DNA of 64,000 bases from Xanthobacter tagetidis (GCF_003667445.1 NZ_RCTF01000010.1:1-64000), one strand, 5' to 3'. Counted from the stretch's first letter, positions 16,431 through 25,784 are shown. Numbers and translations: made by a program. Notes: generated from the sequence alone by a model not told the origin.

Positions 16431-17777
16431 TTACAGGATGTGATCTGGCGGAAAAAGTGCGACGCCGTGTCTCGACACCGGCTTTTCCGGCTCCGGCTCC
16501 ATCTCCGGCTCCGGGTCCCGCTCCGGCTCGGGTACCGGCGTGAATGTGGCGGGCGCCGGCACAGCCGCCACGGCCACCGGCGGCGGCGGTTCGGGCTCCG
16601 GCTCCTCGGCGGCGTCCGGCGCCCCGGCGAGCGGCTCCGGCACGGCACGCTCGGCGAGGAGCAGCGGGCCGAGGAAGGCGCAGAGGTCGTCGCCCTCGAA
16701 CTTCGCGCTATCCACGCCCGCGGCCCGGCCGGCGCCGATGTCGCTGTCCTTGTCGCCCACCATCAGGCTCTTCTCGCGCAGCACCGGCCAGTGCTCCATG
16801 AGGTCGATCAACATGCCCGGCGCCGGCTTGCGCCAGCCGGTGGGGCGGCGGTAGGCCTCGATCAGCGCGTCGGGATGGTCCGAGCAGTAGCGGATGTCGT
16901 CCAGATGGGCGCCGAATGCGCGCAGGTGCCGCTGGAGTGTGGCGTTGCAGCGCTCCACGTCCGTCTCGGTGTAGTAGCCGCGCCCCACGCCGGACTGGTT
17001 GGTGACGAGAAAGACGTAGAAGCCGAGGTCGTTGGCCTGCTTCACCGCCGCTGCCGCGCCGGGCAGGAACACCAGCCGGTCGGGATCGTAGACATAGCCA
17101 TAGTCCACGTTGAGCGTGCCGTCGCGGTCCAGGAACAAGGCCGGCCGGGGCGAGCGGATATCGGTCGGCAGCCGTGTCGGGGCCGGCGCGATCCGCCCGC
17201 CGAGAGTGCCGGCCTCGGCGAGGCGGCGCAGGGCCGCGGCCAGCGTCACCGCGTCGCCCAGGCCCGCCAAGGCGTGGTGTTCGAGCAGCGCGAGGCCGGC
17301 GAAGCCATGGTTCGGCGCGTCGCCCTGGCGCCGGCCGGGCAGTGCCCGGTCGTCCTCCAGCAGGAACGGCGCGTCCGCCGCCCCCTCATAGAGGGCCACG
17401 ACGCCCGCACGCGACGGCGCGACCGCCGCCATCAGATCGAGCCAGTTGAAGTGCGGCAGCACGAGGCCGCTTGCCACCAGCACGCGCGTGCCGAGGTCGG
17501 GCAGGCGCGTGCGCAGGGTGGCGAAGGGCGCGCCGGTGGCGAAGCTGTCCGCCTGCGGCATTGACGGCAGAACAGGCAGGGAGGACAGCGCCTCGTTCAC
17601 CACGAAGGTGGCGGCTGGCGCATGAAAGATGTGAACCGACTGAAATCCATAGCGGCCGGCTTCCGCGATCAGCCGCTGGAGCCGTTCCAGGTCGCCGTCG
17701 ACCGCAGTGTCCGCTGCGCCCAGCAGGACCACGAGCGTATCTGGCGCGTCTTCCGCGAAGGCGTGGCCGGCCCGCAT
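16431..17777 (-). CDS. Fusion: degenerate nucleotidyltransferase-like domain + GmhB-type HAD phosphatase + acidic Pro tail
   Basis: A 448-residue protein. Residues ~205-355 are a HAD-IIIA phosphatase like GmhB (heptose 1,7-bisphosphate phosphatase): FLDRDGTLN with both Asp, VTNQSGVGRGY, RKPAPGM and MVGDKDSDIGAG. Residues 1-190 look like a sugar-nucleotidyltransferase fold with the recognisable NWLDL element, but lack the GGxGTR start motif and the product-site Asp, so this part is probably inactive. The Zn-loop CxC of E. coli GmhB is not conserved. The last ~75 residues are low-complexity Pro/Glu repeats. gmhA ends 4 bases upstream, so a heptose role is expected. Catalysis by the HAD part is likely. 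Confidence 0.82.
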   Translation of the reverse strand: MRAGHAFAEDAPDTLVVLLGAADTAVDGDLERLQRLIAEAGRYGFQSVHIFHAPAATFVVNEALSSLPVLPSMPQADSFATGAPFATLRTRLPDLGTRVLVASGLVLPHFNWLDLMAAVAPSRAGVVALYEGAADAPFLLEDDRALPGRRQGDAPNHGFAGLALLEHHALAGLGDAVTLAAALRRLAEAGTLGGRIAPAPTRLPTDIRSPRPALFLDRDGTLNVDYGYVYDPDRLVFLPGAAAAVKQANDLGFYVFLVTNQSGVGRGYYTETDVERCNATLQRHLRAFGAHLDDIRYCSDHPDALIEAYRRPTGWRKPAPGMLIDLMEHWPVLREKSLMVGDKDSDIGAGRAAGVDSAKFEGDDLCAFLGPLLLAERAVPEPLAGAPDAAEEPEPEPPPPVAVAAVPAPATFTPVPEPERDPEPEMEPEPEKPVSRHGVALFPPDHIL

Positions 17778-17781
17778 GGCG

Positions 17782-18381
17782 TCACCGGCCGGGGCGGGGA
17801 AACAGGCGCGCCTCCACCCGTTCGCAGATGATGTGCGCGGTGGCGAGGTGCACCTGCTGGATCAGCGGCGTGGAGCCGGACGGCGCGGCCAGGACGATGT
17901 CGCACAGCGGCCCCATGTCGCGCGGGTCCTCCCCAGTGAAGCCGATGGCGACGGCCCCGCACGCGCGGGCCATCTTCAGGCCCTCCAGGACGTTGGGCGA
18001 CCGGCCCGAGGTGGAGATCCCCACCGCCACGTCGCCCGGCTTGGCGAGGCCCGCCACCTGGCGCGAGAACACCTGCTCGTAGCCGTAGTCGTTGGCGATG
18101 GCGGTCAGCACGGAGCTGTCGACGGTCAGCGCCAGCGCCGGCAGCGGGGCGCGATCGTAGCGGAAGCGCGAGAGCAGCTCGCCGGCGATGTGCTGGGCAT
18201 CGCCCGCGCTGCCGCCATTGCCGAACAGCAGCACCTTGCCGCCATTGCCGAGGCAGCTGACCCACGCTTCCGCAACGGCAGACGCGGCGGCGAGGAAGGC
18301 TGGCGCGGCCAACGCCGTCTCAAGAACGGCACGGGACTGGTCGAGATAGTCGGCAATGGCCTTTTGGTCGGTCGTCTTCAT
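17782..18381 (-). CDS. gmhA: Phosphoheptose isomerase
   Basis: A 199-residue SIS-domain enzyme converting sedoheptulose 7-phosphate to D-glycero-D-manno-heptose 7-phosphate for LPS or S-layer heptose. Family motifs are [23 protein letters not shown] (N-terminal half), a [24 protein letters not shown] stretch, and [20 protein letters not shown] ribosome binding site precedes the ATG. It is the first gene of a two-gene unit with the GmhB-like fusion. HldE and the ADP-heptose epimerase are not in the window. Confidence 0.95.
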   Translation of the reverse strand: MKTTDQKAIADYLDQSRAVLETALAAPAFLAAASAVAEAWVSCLGNGGKVLLFGNGGSAGDAQHIAGELLSRFRYDRAPLPALALTVDSSVLTAIANDYGYEQVFSRQVAGLAKPGDVAVGISTSGRSPNVLEGLKMARACGAVAIGFTGEDPRDMGPLCDIVLAAPSGSTPLIQQVHLATAHIICERVEARLFPRPGR

Positions 18382-18640
18382 GGGCTCCGGTCAGCGGTCG
18401 AACGGGCGCGTCGCGCCCGCGTCCTATGTCCGGCAGCGGTTTAGCAGGGTTGGCGAGCGTCAACAAACACCCCCTGCCCTTTTCTGATGGCATTCGCCCG
18501 CATGGGCTTGCCTTTTGCGGCCTCGTCTGGAGTGCGATCCGATCAAATTGAAACAATCAGATCGGTGAATCGCCCTCTAAATTTTTGGGAGAGAACGCGT
18601 TGTCCGGTCAGCTTGCGGTGCAAGATGATCGGCGCGTGCT
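18382..18640. promoter_or_regulatory. Intergenic control region upstream of gmhA
   Basis: About 260 bases between the large secreted protein and gmhA, both minus strand. Bases 18403-18419 are CGGGCGCG-T-CGCGCCCG, a perfect palindrome just before gmhA that may be an operator or a 5'-leader hairpin. The left half, 18535-18600, is AT-rich with CCGATC...GATCGG arms 15 bases apart. No gene or convincing terminator was found. Confidence 0.3.
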
Positions 18641-21600
18641 CTAGCGAAACGGCACGGCCGAGCCCCGCGGAACATCCGGTCCCTGCCGCCCCGGGATCGG
18701 CACGCAGCTCCGGCCCGTGCTGCGCATGTTCTGCGGGCACAGGCAGCTTCTGCCGCTGCGGTCGGGAAAGGCCGGCGGCGTGCAGCGGACCGTTTCCGGC
18801 ACCGGCTTCACGCACGCGCCGCCGCGCTGTTCCAGGCCGGGAGGGCAGACGCATTGGCCGGCCGGGTTGACGATCCGCGGCTTGGCACAGGCAGGCGGCG
18901 GTCTCACGCAGGCGCCGCCGCGCTCGATCAGGCCTTCGGGACAGCGGCAGCCGCCGGACGCCGTGGCGATGCGTGGCGGTGCGCAGGACGGGATGCGCAC
19001 GCACTCGCGTCCGCGGGCGCGGGTACCGATCGGACAGTCGCAATTGCCCTGCGGACCGAGCACCCGCGGCGCGGCGCAGGCGGGCACGTTCACGCAGGCA
19101 CGGCCCCGCAGGACGGTCCCCTGAGGACATTCGCATCCTTTCGCAGTCAGCACCTGCGGCGGTGGGCAGGCCGGCGCCTTCACGCAATCGCGGCCGCGCT
19201 CCAGGGTGCCGGGCGGGCAGGCGCAGGCGCCGGTGGGGCCTGGCACCCGGGGCGGCGCACAGGCGTCCACCTTCACGCAGGTGCCGAAGCGCAGCTGGGT
19301 GCCGGAGGGGCAGAGTACCGGCGGCGGAGGCGGAGGTGGAGCGACGCGAACGCACTTTCCGTCCACCCGCGACTGCCCCGGTGGGCAGCCGGCAATGGCG
19401 GGGGCCGGCTCCGCGACGACGAAATTGGCACAGTGCCCCCACTGGCCGCCGCTCGGGCTCGTGCCCGGATTCACGTCCGCATAAGCTGCCGGATAGGTCG
19501 TCGGCACGGGGGTCTTGCCGTCGGCAACGAAGCAGTTCCGGTAGGTCCCCGCCGGGATCGGCCCGCCGAGCGTCACCGTGAAGGTGATCGACTGGCCGAG
19601 GGCGAGGCTGACACTGGGGTCCGCGCAGGTGGACGGCGAGCCCGAAGTCCAGGTGCAGTTCACCGGCGGATTCGATGTGATGGAGGCGATGGGGATCGGG
19701 TTCGGCGACGATCCGGAGAACAGGCCGTCGCCAAACAGCACCGGCCCGCTGAAATTGGTGCACTGCGCCGTCACCGTCACCGTGAACTTGCACGGCAGGG
19801 CACTCTCGACCCCCTGGACCGGCGGCCGGCACACCTCGTTGAGCGGCGACTTCTTCACCCACAGATAGGGCGTGGTGCAGGGCACCGGGTCCGGCGGGTC
19901 GTAATTGCGCAGGCACACCCGGGCGCGGGCCTCGTCGGACTCGTGCACCGGGCCGGTCTCGGCATTGGCCATGTTGTTCGGCACCGAGCCGACGGTGCCC
20001 GATCCCACCGCCGTGACCTGCGCGAAATTGTTGTAGCACAACCATGACCCGTCGGTGGGGATGGCCGCGGAGGGCGCGAGCGTCACCTTGAAGGTGAGCG
20101 TCGCGGTGTCGCCCTGCGCCATGGCGGGGATGGTCCACACCACCGGGTCGCCGGCGACGGCGCTGGAAGGCGGGGTGGCGGAGGTGGAGACGATGGTGGG
20201 GGTGGTGAGCTGGCTCGGCAAATCGTCCTGGACCACCACATTGGTGAGGTTGCCGGCAGTGTTGGTGAGCGAGAGCGTCACCGTCACCTCGGTCACGTTG
20301 GGCGTATCGTGCAGATTGATGTAGCTGGGCGAGATGCTCTTCGACAGATAGAGCGAGGGGCACAGCTGCTTGGCGAGCCCGGTCAGCGCGCCCGAGAGAC
20401 CGCCGAATGTGGTCATCTGCACGTTGCCGCCGAGCAGCGCGTTGAGGTGGGTTGATACGCTGCCGATGCCGATGCCGATCACCGGCACGCCGGCGGCATA
20501 GATCTGGTTCACCACCGGAATGGCCTCGTTCGTGGCGGTGACCGAGTCCGTGTAGAAGGTGCTGCCGGAGCCATCGAGGGCGGCATTGGGCACCCCGTCG
20601 GTGATGAAGACCACGATGGTGCCGGGCGGCGGCCCGGGCAGGAGCGCGGCGGCCGCGGCGAGCCCCGCCTCCCAGTTGGTGCCGCCCACGGGCGCGTAGC
20701 CGGAGGCGATGGAACCCCACGTGCTGGTGGACATGGGCTGTACCAATTGCGCGGCGTCGGAGAAGTGGATCACCGCCGCCTGGGCGCCGTTGGTGTTGAG
20801 GATCGAGGCCGCATTGGTGAGCGCCGAGGTGACCTGTCCCGCCGCGCTGCCGACGCTGCCGGATTCGTCCACCACGAAGATCACGTTGACGCCGCACATC
20901 TTCGGCACCGGCGGCGGGTCGTCCGGATCGTCGAACTCGTCGTCTTTCTTGAGCGTCACGCAGGACTTGTTGTCGTCGAGATTGGCGTCCGTCCCGGTGG
21001 CGGGGGCGATCGCCGCGTTCGTGCAATTCTCCCACGGGCCGCTGCCGGTGGCGGTCGCGGTGATGCCGATCGCGCCCAGCGAGTCCCCGGGCGCCGACGG
21101 ACCGGTGCCGTTATAGGTGCAGGTGAGCGTGGCGCCCGCGGCGATGGGGGCCGGGGTACAGGTCCAGTCCGACGGCGCGGTGATGGCGGTGAAGGTGATG
21201 CCTGCCGGCACCACGTCGGTCACCGTGATCGCGCCCGCGCCGGCGAAGCCGGGGCCCACATTGGTGACGGCGAGGGTGTAGCTCAAGCCGGTCGCGGTTT
21301 CGCCCACCGGCCCACCGGAGCCGGCCGTCGTCTTGCCGGTTTTCTTGATGGCGACGTCCACCGGCAGCTTCTTCACCTCCACCGTGGCGCAGGCCTTGTT
21401 GTTGTCGAGGCTGGCCTCGAAATAGGGTGCGCCGGGCCACAGGCCCGCCGTGCCGCAATTCTCATACTTGCCCGGCTCCTTGACGGTGGCGGTGACGGTG
21501 AGCGGGGCGACGCTCGCGCCCGCGGCCAGGAATCCGGGGCCGAAATTGTGCCGGCAGTTGAGGTTTCCGGACGACAGGGGCGGCGCCGGAATGCACAGCC

Positions 21601-23554
21601 AGCCGGTGCCGGTGGCGCTCGTGAAGGTCATGCCCGTAGGCACGGGATCGGAGATGACGATGCTGGCGCCGGGGGCGAAGGGCGCGCCGGCATTGCTGAC
21701 CGTGAGGGTGAAGGCGATGGTCCAGAGTCCGGTCCCGGGATCGTATTTCGGTTCGCCGGCGACGGTCTTCTCAAGCTTCAAATCCACCGGCGGCAGCGGG
21801 CAGAGCTTGGGATCGGGGTTGATCTTGCAGTCGATCACGATCGGGCCGCACCATCCGCCCGGCCCGACGCCCCACGGGCAGCCGCCGTCGATGCCCCCGC
21901 ACCCCCCGAACGGTCCTCCCCAGCCCGCGCCCGGCGGGCAGACGCCCGGAGGCCAGAACGGAGGGTCCGAGACCACGACCACATAAGGCGGCGCATAGGG
22001 ATACAGAGGCCCGCCATACCAGGCCGCGGGCGGCGCGCAGGGCGCCTTGCGGATGCGCACGCCGCCCATGTGGCCGGCATCTCCCGGACCGGCGGGACGG
22101 CCGTCATAATCCACGAAATAGGTGGTTTCCGGCGGTGCGTTGAAGCTGCGCACCTGTCCGGCGGGGCTCGCCTGGAGTCCGTCCACCAGGAGCGGTCCGC
22201 CGCGCTCCAGACGGTCGCGCAGGGCCGGCGCGTCCCGAAGCTTCTGGCCGGTGGCCCAGAGCGTGGACTCGCAGCCCGCGCTGGTGACGCGCATGCCGTC
22301 CGGCCCGTATCCGTAGCCGAGGTCCACGCCGCCATTGGCATTGCGGAAGGTGCCGGCAAACCCGACGGCATATTCCTCCGGCTCGCGAACCCAGCGGCTG
22401 GGGGTTGCCGGATCGTCCGGCGTCTCGAGCACATAGCGCAGCACGCGCGGTTCGCCGGGCCGGGTGAACGTCGAAAAGTCCCAGCTCGCGGCAAGAGGCG
22501 CCCGCTGGGCGAGGATCATGGCGCCCCGGTGCGAGAAGACGATATCCGTCACCGGATAGGGACCCGGCGCGGCGGGCAGCGTGAGTTCGATCCGCGCGTC
22601 GTCTCCGAAGCCACCCTCGCGCGTGAGCCCGACGGACCAGACTTGCGGGGCCTCGGCGTCCGCGCCGTTGTTCACAGAATAGAACAGCCGCCCATCTCGC
22701 ACGGCGACCGCGAACACCCGGCGCGCGGGCGGCGCGAAGCCCCAGGTGCTCGGATCATCCACCTTGAAGCGTGCACTGGCGATGTTGGGCCGCGCCGCCG
22801 GGTCGAACGCGACCGGCGGCAGGCCGGCTGCGCTGCGTCCCTGGACGCCATGGTCGAAGGCAGGGCCGGGCTCGGCGCCACTCTCGACGGAGAGCCGGTG
22901 GATCATGCCGGTGTGGAGGTCGGGAACGAAGAGCTGGCGAGAAGCGGCATCGTAGGCGAGATTGCCGAGCCCGGCCGCCGGATTGGCCGCTCCGTTCAGC
23001 ATCACCTCAGCGAACAGGGTGACGGCGCCGGTCACGCCGTCCACCCGATAGATGCTTCCCGGCCCGCCGGAGAGCTCAAGTCCGAACTGGCCGGCCATCC
23101 AGGAGGTTCCCGGCCCGCCCTGCCGTCGGCGCTCGGGAGAGCCGGCAGGCCCCCGGCCGACGATCGCGAGACCGAAGGCGGACGTGGCTGCAAGATATGC
23201 GTTCGGCGCCGGCGCATCGTCGAGCGCCACGCCGAAGACCTGGCCGATGGTTCTGGCCGGGATGTCGAGCCGGCTCGGGGCGGACATGACGGCGGCATTC
23301 CAGGGCGCGCCGGCATTGCCGATGTTCAGAATGCGGGCCGAGGCCCCGTCCGGATCGATGAAGGTGAGGTCCGCAACGCTTCGTCCTGGAAGCCGGGGCT
23401 GCGTGGGGTCCGGCACGACGGTGCCGGCGAAACCGGCGACGACCGCGTCGCCAAGGCCGATCAACGGCGGTGGCGCCGGCTGGCCGGCGGCGATGCCCGG
23501 CGGCCCGAGGAGGAGGACGGCGACAAAAGCGGCGTGAAGCGATGCTCGCGACAT
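18641..23554 (-). CDS. Giant secreted protein with DUF11-like, VWA and Cys-rich repeat segments
   Basis: A 1,637-residue protein with signal peptide (SLHAAFVAVLLLGPPGIAAGQ). Order: a beta-rich region possibly propeller-like (~30-470), a Pro/Gly/Cys-rich stretch (~500-575), two DUF11-like repeats (~590-850), a von Willebrand A domain (~885-1075) with an intact MIDAS start DESGSVGS and ITDGVPN, two further DUF11-like segments (~1080-1370) and eight ~30-residue Cys repeats at the C-terminus. No LPXTG, autotransporter barrel or RTX repeats are seen, so the anchoring route is unknown. VWA plus DUF11 suggests adhesion or matrix binding. Preceded by an AT-rich region and a LuxR-type regulator gene. 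Confidence 0.85.
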   Translation of the reverse strand: MSRASLHAAFVAVLLLGPPGIAAGQPAPPPLIGLGDAVVAGFAGTVVPDPTQPRLPGRSVADLTFIDPDGASARILNIGNAGAPWNAAVMSAPSRLDIPARTIGQVFGVALDDAPAPNAYLAATSAFGLAIVGRGPAGSPERRRQGGPGTSWMAGQFGLELSGGPGSIYRVDGVTGAVTLFAEVMLNGAANPAAGLGNLAYDAASRQLFVPDLHTGMIHRLSVESGAEPGPAFDHGVQGRSAAGLPPVAFDPAARPNIASARFKVDDPSTWGFAPPARRVFAVAVRDGRLFYSVNNGADAEAPQVWSVGLTREGGFGDDARIELTLPAAPGPYPVTDIVFSHRGAMILAQRAPLAASWDFSTFTRPGEPRVLRYVLETPDDPATPSRWVREPEEYAVGFAGTFRNANGGVDLGYGYGPDGMRVTSAGCESTLWATGQKLRDAPALRDRLERGGPLLVDGLQASPAGQVRSFNAPPETTYFVDYDGRPAGPGDAGHMGGVRIRKAPCAPPAAWYGGPLYPYAPPYVVVVSDPPFWPPGVCPPGAGWGGPFGGCGGIDGGCPWGVGPGGWCGPIVIDCKINPDPKLCPLPPVDLKLEKTVAGEPKYDPGTGLWTIAFTLTVSNAGAPFAPGASIVISDPVPTGMTFTSATGTGWLCIPAPPLSSGNLNCRHNFGPGFLAAGASVAPLTVTATVKEPGKYENCGTAGLWPGAPYFEASLDNNKACATVEVKKLPVDVAIKKTGKTTAGSGGPVGETATGLSYTLAVTNVGPGFAGAGAITVTDVVPAGITFTAITAPSDWTCTPAPIAAGATLTCTYNGTGPSAPGDSLGAIGITATATGSGPWENCTNAAIAPATGTDANLDDNKSCVTLKKDDEFDDPDDPPPVPKMCGVNVIFVVDESGSVGSAAGQVTSALTNAASILNTNGAQAAVIHFSDAAQLVQPMSTSTWGSIASGYAPVGGTNWEAGLAAAAALLPGPPPGTIVVFITDGVPNAALDGSGSTFYTDSVTATNEAIPVVNQIYAAGVPVIGIGIGSVSTHLNALLGGNVQMTTFGGLSGALTGLAKQLCPSLYLSKSISPSYINLHDTPNVTEVTVTLSLTNTAGNLTNVVVQDDLPSQLTTPTIVSTSATPPSSAVAGDPVVWTIPAMAQGDTATLTFKVTLAPSAAIPTDGSWLCYNNFAQVTAVGSGTVGSVPNNMANAETGPVHESDEARARVCLRNYDPPDPVPCTTPYLWVKKSPLNEVCRPPVQGVESALPCKFTVTVTAQCTNFSGPVLFGDGLFSGSSPNPIPIASITSNPPVNCTWTSGSPSTCADPSVSLALGQSITFTVTLGGPIPAGTYRNCFVADGKTPVPTTYPAAYADVNPGTSPSGGQWGHCANFVVAEPAPAIAGCPPGQSRVDGKCVRVAPPPPPPPVLCPSGTQLRFGTCVKVDACAPPRVPGPTGACACPPGTLERGRDCVKAPACPPPQVLTAKGCECPQGTVLRGRACVNVPACAAPRVLGPQGNCDCPIGTRARGRECVRIPSCAPPRIATASGGCRCPEGLIERGGACVRPPPACAKPRIVNPAGQCVCPPGLEQRGGACVKPVPETVRCTPPAFPDRSGRSCLCPQNMRSTGRSCVPIPGRQGPDVPRGSAVPFR
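18670..19390 (-). repeat. Eight tandem Cys-rich repeats within the giant secreted protein
   Basis: The C-terminal ~235 residues consist of units of the form CPxGTxxRGRxCVxxxxCxxPRVxxxxGxC, about 30 residues each. Cysteine spacing is conserved across units 2-7; the first and last are shorter. DNA identity between units is limited, so the repeat is old or under purifying selection rather than recently expanded. Such units presumably form small disulphide knots. Confidence 0.75.
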
Positions 23555-23721
23555 GAATCGATCCTGACGCGTCGACAGGTGAACGGCACGAACACATTTG
23601 ACTGTATATTTTATTCAGACTTCAACATGATAACATCCAAATCGGCAGTCAGATTCACCGGAAATATCGTCCGCAATACAAAATTATTCTTTTACTCTTG
23701 TCTCCGCAAAGACGGGAGATA

Positions 23722-23739
23722 AATTTTGATATCAAAATT
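23722..23739. promoter_or_regulatory. 18-bp perfect palindrome in AT-rich region
   Basis: AATTTTGATATCAAAATT is perfectly self-complementary with no spacer and lies ~170 bases before the giant gene's start, within 23580-23780, a stretch far more AT-rich than the rest of the window. It fits a dimeric regulator site. The nearby LuxR-type protein is one candidate; a silencer of AT-rich DNA is another. No -35/-10 pair was assigned. Confidence 0.45.
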
Positions 23740-23981
23740 CAAGAAAATAAACTGCCGGCTTCGTATCCGAACCCCAATCAAACGATCATCAGCGGGCGCA
23801 GACGCAGACACTGGCCTGCGAACTCGGGGTGCCTCGAACCAGGATGAACGGCGCGGCCAGTCCTTGCGCGGCGGAGGACCGGCATTCCCCGGCACTGCCG
23901 CCCTGAATGCGCGGGTGACCCGAACACATCTTCAGCGGTAACATGGCCATAACGCATGGAATTTCGGCCTCGGGCAAGCGC

Positions 23982-24029
23982 CGTATCGGGCCACGACTGG
24001 TCCGATCGGACCAGTCGTGGCCCGATACG
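23982..24029. repeat. 48-bp perfect palindrome
   Basis: Twenty-four bases beginning CGTATCGGGCC are followed at once by their exact reverse complement, with no mismatch and no spacer. It lies 22 bases beyond the stop codon of the LuxR-type gene. As RNA it would form a very stable hairpin, but no U-tract follows on either strand, so it is not a standard terminator. It could stabilise mRNA, insulate the two genes or bind a protein. Confidence 0.9.
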
Positions 24030-24050
24030 TTCATTTGGCTGGTGCGCGGG

Positions 24051-25196
24051 TCAGCCCAGGCGCCCGAACAACGCGACCGCCTCCGCCTGGGTGGCAACGC
24101 CGCATTTGCGGAAAATGGCCTGGAGATGGTTGCGAGCGGTATTGTGCGCCATGTCCGCAGCGACCGCCGCAGCGGGAAGCCCGCTGAACCGCACCAGCGC
24201 GACAGCAAGGTCGGCTTCGCGGCCCGTCAGTCCGAATGCCGCCACCAGCAGGCCGTGATCGGGCACCCGCTCGGCGCCGAGATCGTGGATATGAAGGATG
24301 CAGGCGAAGCCGAAGCGCGACAGAAATCGTTCCACCCGCGGCGCGGGCAGGATGCGCACCACATAGGACCGGCGGCCGGAAGGCCGCGTAATCGCCATCT
24401 GGCCGCCTGGCATCGCCGTTCCGACGTCGACCGCGCGCACGCCGCGCGCCCCCGCCTGCGCGCCGCAAGCCAACGCCGTGCGGATCGCCCCCAGCAGGCG
24501 GCGTGTCTCAGCCGCCCGTGCCGTGCGAAAACTGCCCGAGCGCCACGCCAGACCATCGTCCGCGGCGAGGATCGCCTGCGCCCCGTCATTGACGAAAGCC
24601 GGCTGGCCCGCCGCATCGAGCAGGATCATTCCGTCGGCCCGTGCGGCCATCGCGTCCATCAGCATGGCCTGACATGTGGCCCCGCGCTCGATGATCCCGG
24701 CGAGCGCGCACGCCTGCTCGATGTGCGGCGCCAGCCGGCGGAACGCCTGCACGGCCTCGTCGTCGGGCGTGCCCTCGGCTTCGGTGCTGAGCAGCGTGAA
24801 CCAGCCGACCTCACCATGTGTCAGACGGATCACCAGGCCCATCTGATGGGCGACTCCGATCATCTCGATCGAGTTGCGCACGCGGACGTCGCGCAGCATG
24901 GCCTCGACGTCGTAGAGATCTGTGTCGTGATAGACCGCACCGGGCTTGACCGCCATATGGATGGCCGACCGCGGGTCCGCGCGGAAGGTTTCGCTGGCAT
25001 AGTATCCATCAGCGAACTGGTCGTCGCGGCCATGCGCCACGGCCTTCAGGCCGCCGGAGCCGCGCGTTGCAAGCACCCCGGCACCATGACCCAGGCGATC
25101 GGCGACCAAAGCGAGGACATCGCGCCAGTCCGCATCGCCCGCGGCGGCGGCATACAGGCTTCGCACGATCCTGTCATGCTCGTCCCGGCTGAGCAT
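24051..25196 (-). CDS. LuxR-type helix-turn-helix transcriptional regulator
   Basis: A 381-residue protein. The last ~60 residues are a LuxR/GerE DNA-binding domain: LTGREADLAVALV, then AAVAADMAHNTARNHLQAIFRKCGV, in which the recognition helix carries TARNHL, the usual place of TVR/KxHL. The ~310-residue N-terminal part lacks a recognisable autoinducer domain and has features of PAS/GAF-like sensory folds (for example MILLDAAGQPAFVNDGAQAIL). It is the neighbour of the giant secreted protein on the same strand with ~500 bases between; control of that gene is an inference from position only. Confidence 0.85.
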   Translation of the reverse strand: MLSRDEHDRIVRSLYAAAAGDADWRDVLALVADRLGHGAGVLATRGSGGLKAVAHGRDDQFADGYYASETFRADPRSAIHMAVKPGAVYHDTDLYDVEAMLRDVRVRNSIEMIGVAHQMGLVIRLTHGEVGWFTLLSTEAEGTPDDEAVQAFRRLAPHIEQACALAGIIERGATCQAMLMDAMAARADGMILLDAAGQPAFVNDGAQAILAADDGLAWRSGSFRTARAAETRRLLGAIRTALACGAQAGARGVRAVDVGTAMPGGQMAITRPSGRRSYVVRILPAPRVERFLSRFGFACILHIHDLGAERVPDHGLLVAAFGLTGREADLAVALVRFSGLPAAAVAADMAHNTARNHLQAIFRKCGVATQAEAVALFGRLG

Positions 25197-25322
25197 CCGC
25201 CAGCCCTTTCGATGTCGAGAACGCCCGGACTATATAGGCCAAGGCCCTTGCGCGGAAGCGAATTCCGGCGAAGGCAGGGGCGCGGATCATCGGATGCCGA
25301 CGGGATGGGCATCCAGAAAAAC

Positions 25323-25396
25323 TGGAGCGGGTGAAGGGAATCGAACCCTCGTATTCAGCTTGGAAGGCTGCTGCTCTACCATTGAGCTACACCCGC
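25323..25396 (-). tRNA. tRNA-Gly (TCC)
   Basis: A 74-nt minus-strand cloverleaf with acceptor pair GCGGGTG/CACCCGC, D-arm GCTC/GAGC, anticodon loop CTTCCAA (TCC), T-loop GGTTCGATTCC and encoded CCA. tRNA-Tyr lies about 300 bases upstream in the same direction. Confidence 0.96.
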
Positions 25397-25699
25397 ATCG
25401 GGCCGACGCTTAACACAGCGCCCCGGCAGGTGGAAGACGCCCGGCAGTGGATCGGCCACCGGCAGCGTCGGCGCCGCCGCGAGGCCGGGGCAAGGCGACA
25501 ACGGGATGGCGCGCCGGTGCGCCGTGGCGCGTAACCCGGCGGGCACCGTGGCCACCGGCAGCACCGCGAACGGAACCCGATTCACCGGCAAAGCGCCATG
25601 GGCGGTCCATCGCGACGGGCATGAGCAAGGCGCCGGCCTGCCCGAGACCGGCGGCCGCCGATTGCGGCTGGCGGCGCCTTTGCGTGCGCGAACGACGGG
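25397..25699. other. Spacer between tRNA-Tyr and tRNA-Gly
   Basis: About 300 GC-rich bases separate the two tRNA genes. I find no supported gene or terminator; the tRNAs may be one transcript or two. Confidence 0.5.
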
Positions 25700-25784
25700 T
25701 GGTGGAGGGGGTTGGATTCGAACCAACGTAGGCAGAGCCAACGGATTTACAGTCCGTCCCCTTTAACCACTCGGGCACCCCTCC
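25700..25784 (-). tRNA. tRNA-Tyr (GTA)
   Basis: An 85-nt class II tRNA with acceptor pair GGAGGGG/CCCCTCC, anticodon loop CTGTAAA (GTA), a long variable arm (GGCTCTGCCTAC region), T-loop GGTTCGAATCC and encoded CCA. It is divergent from rlmB. Confidence 0.96.

Noticed and set aside
20747..23722. A 991-codon open frame on the plus strand across the giant secreted protein
   Set aside because: Arg/Gly/His-rich shadow of the real gene. The minus-strand frame has a signal peptide, a VWA MIDAS motif and regular Cys repeats.
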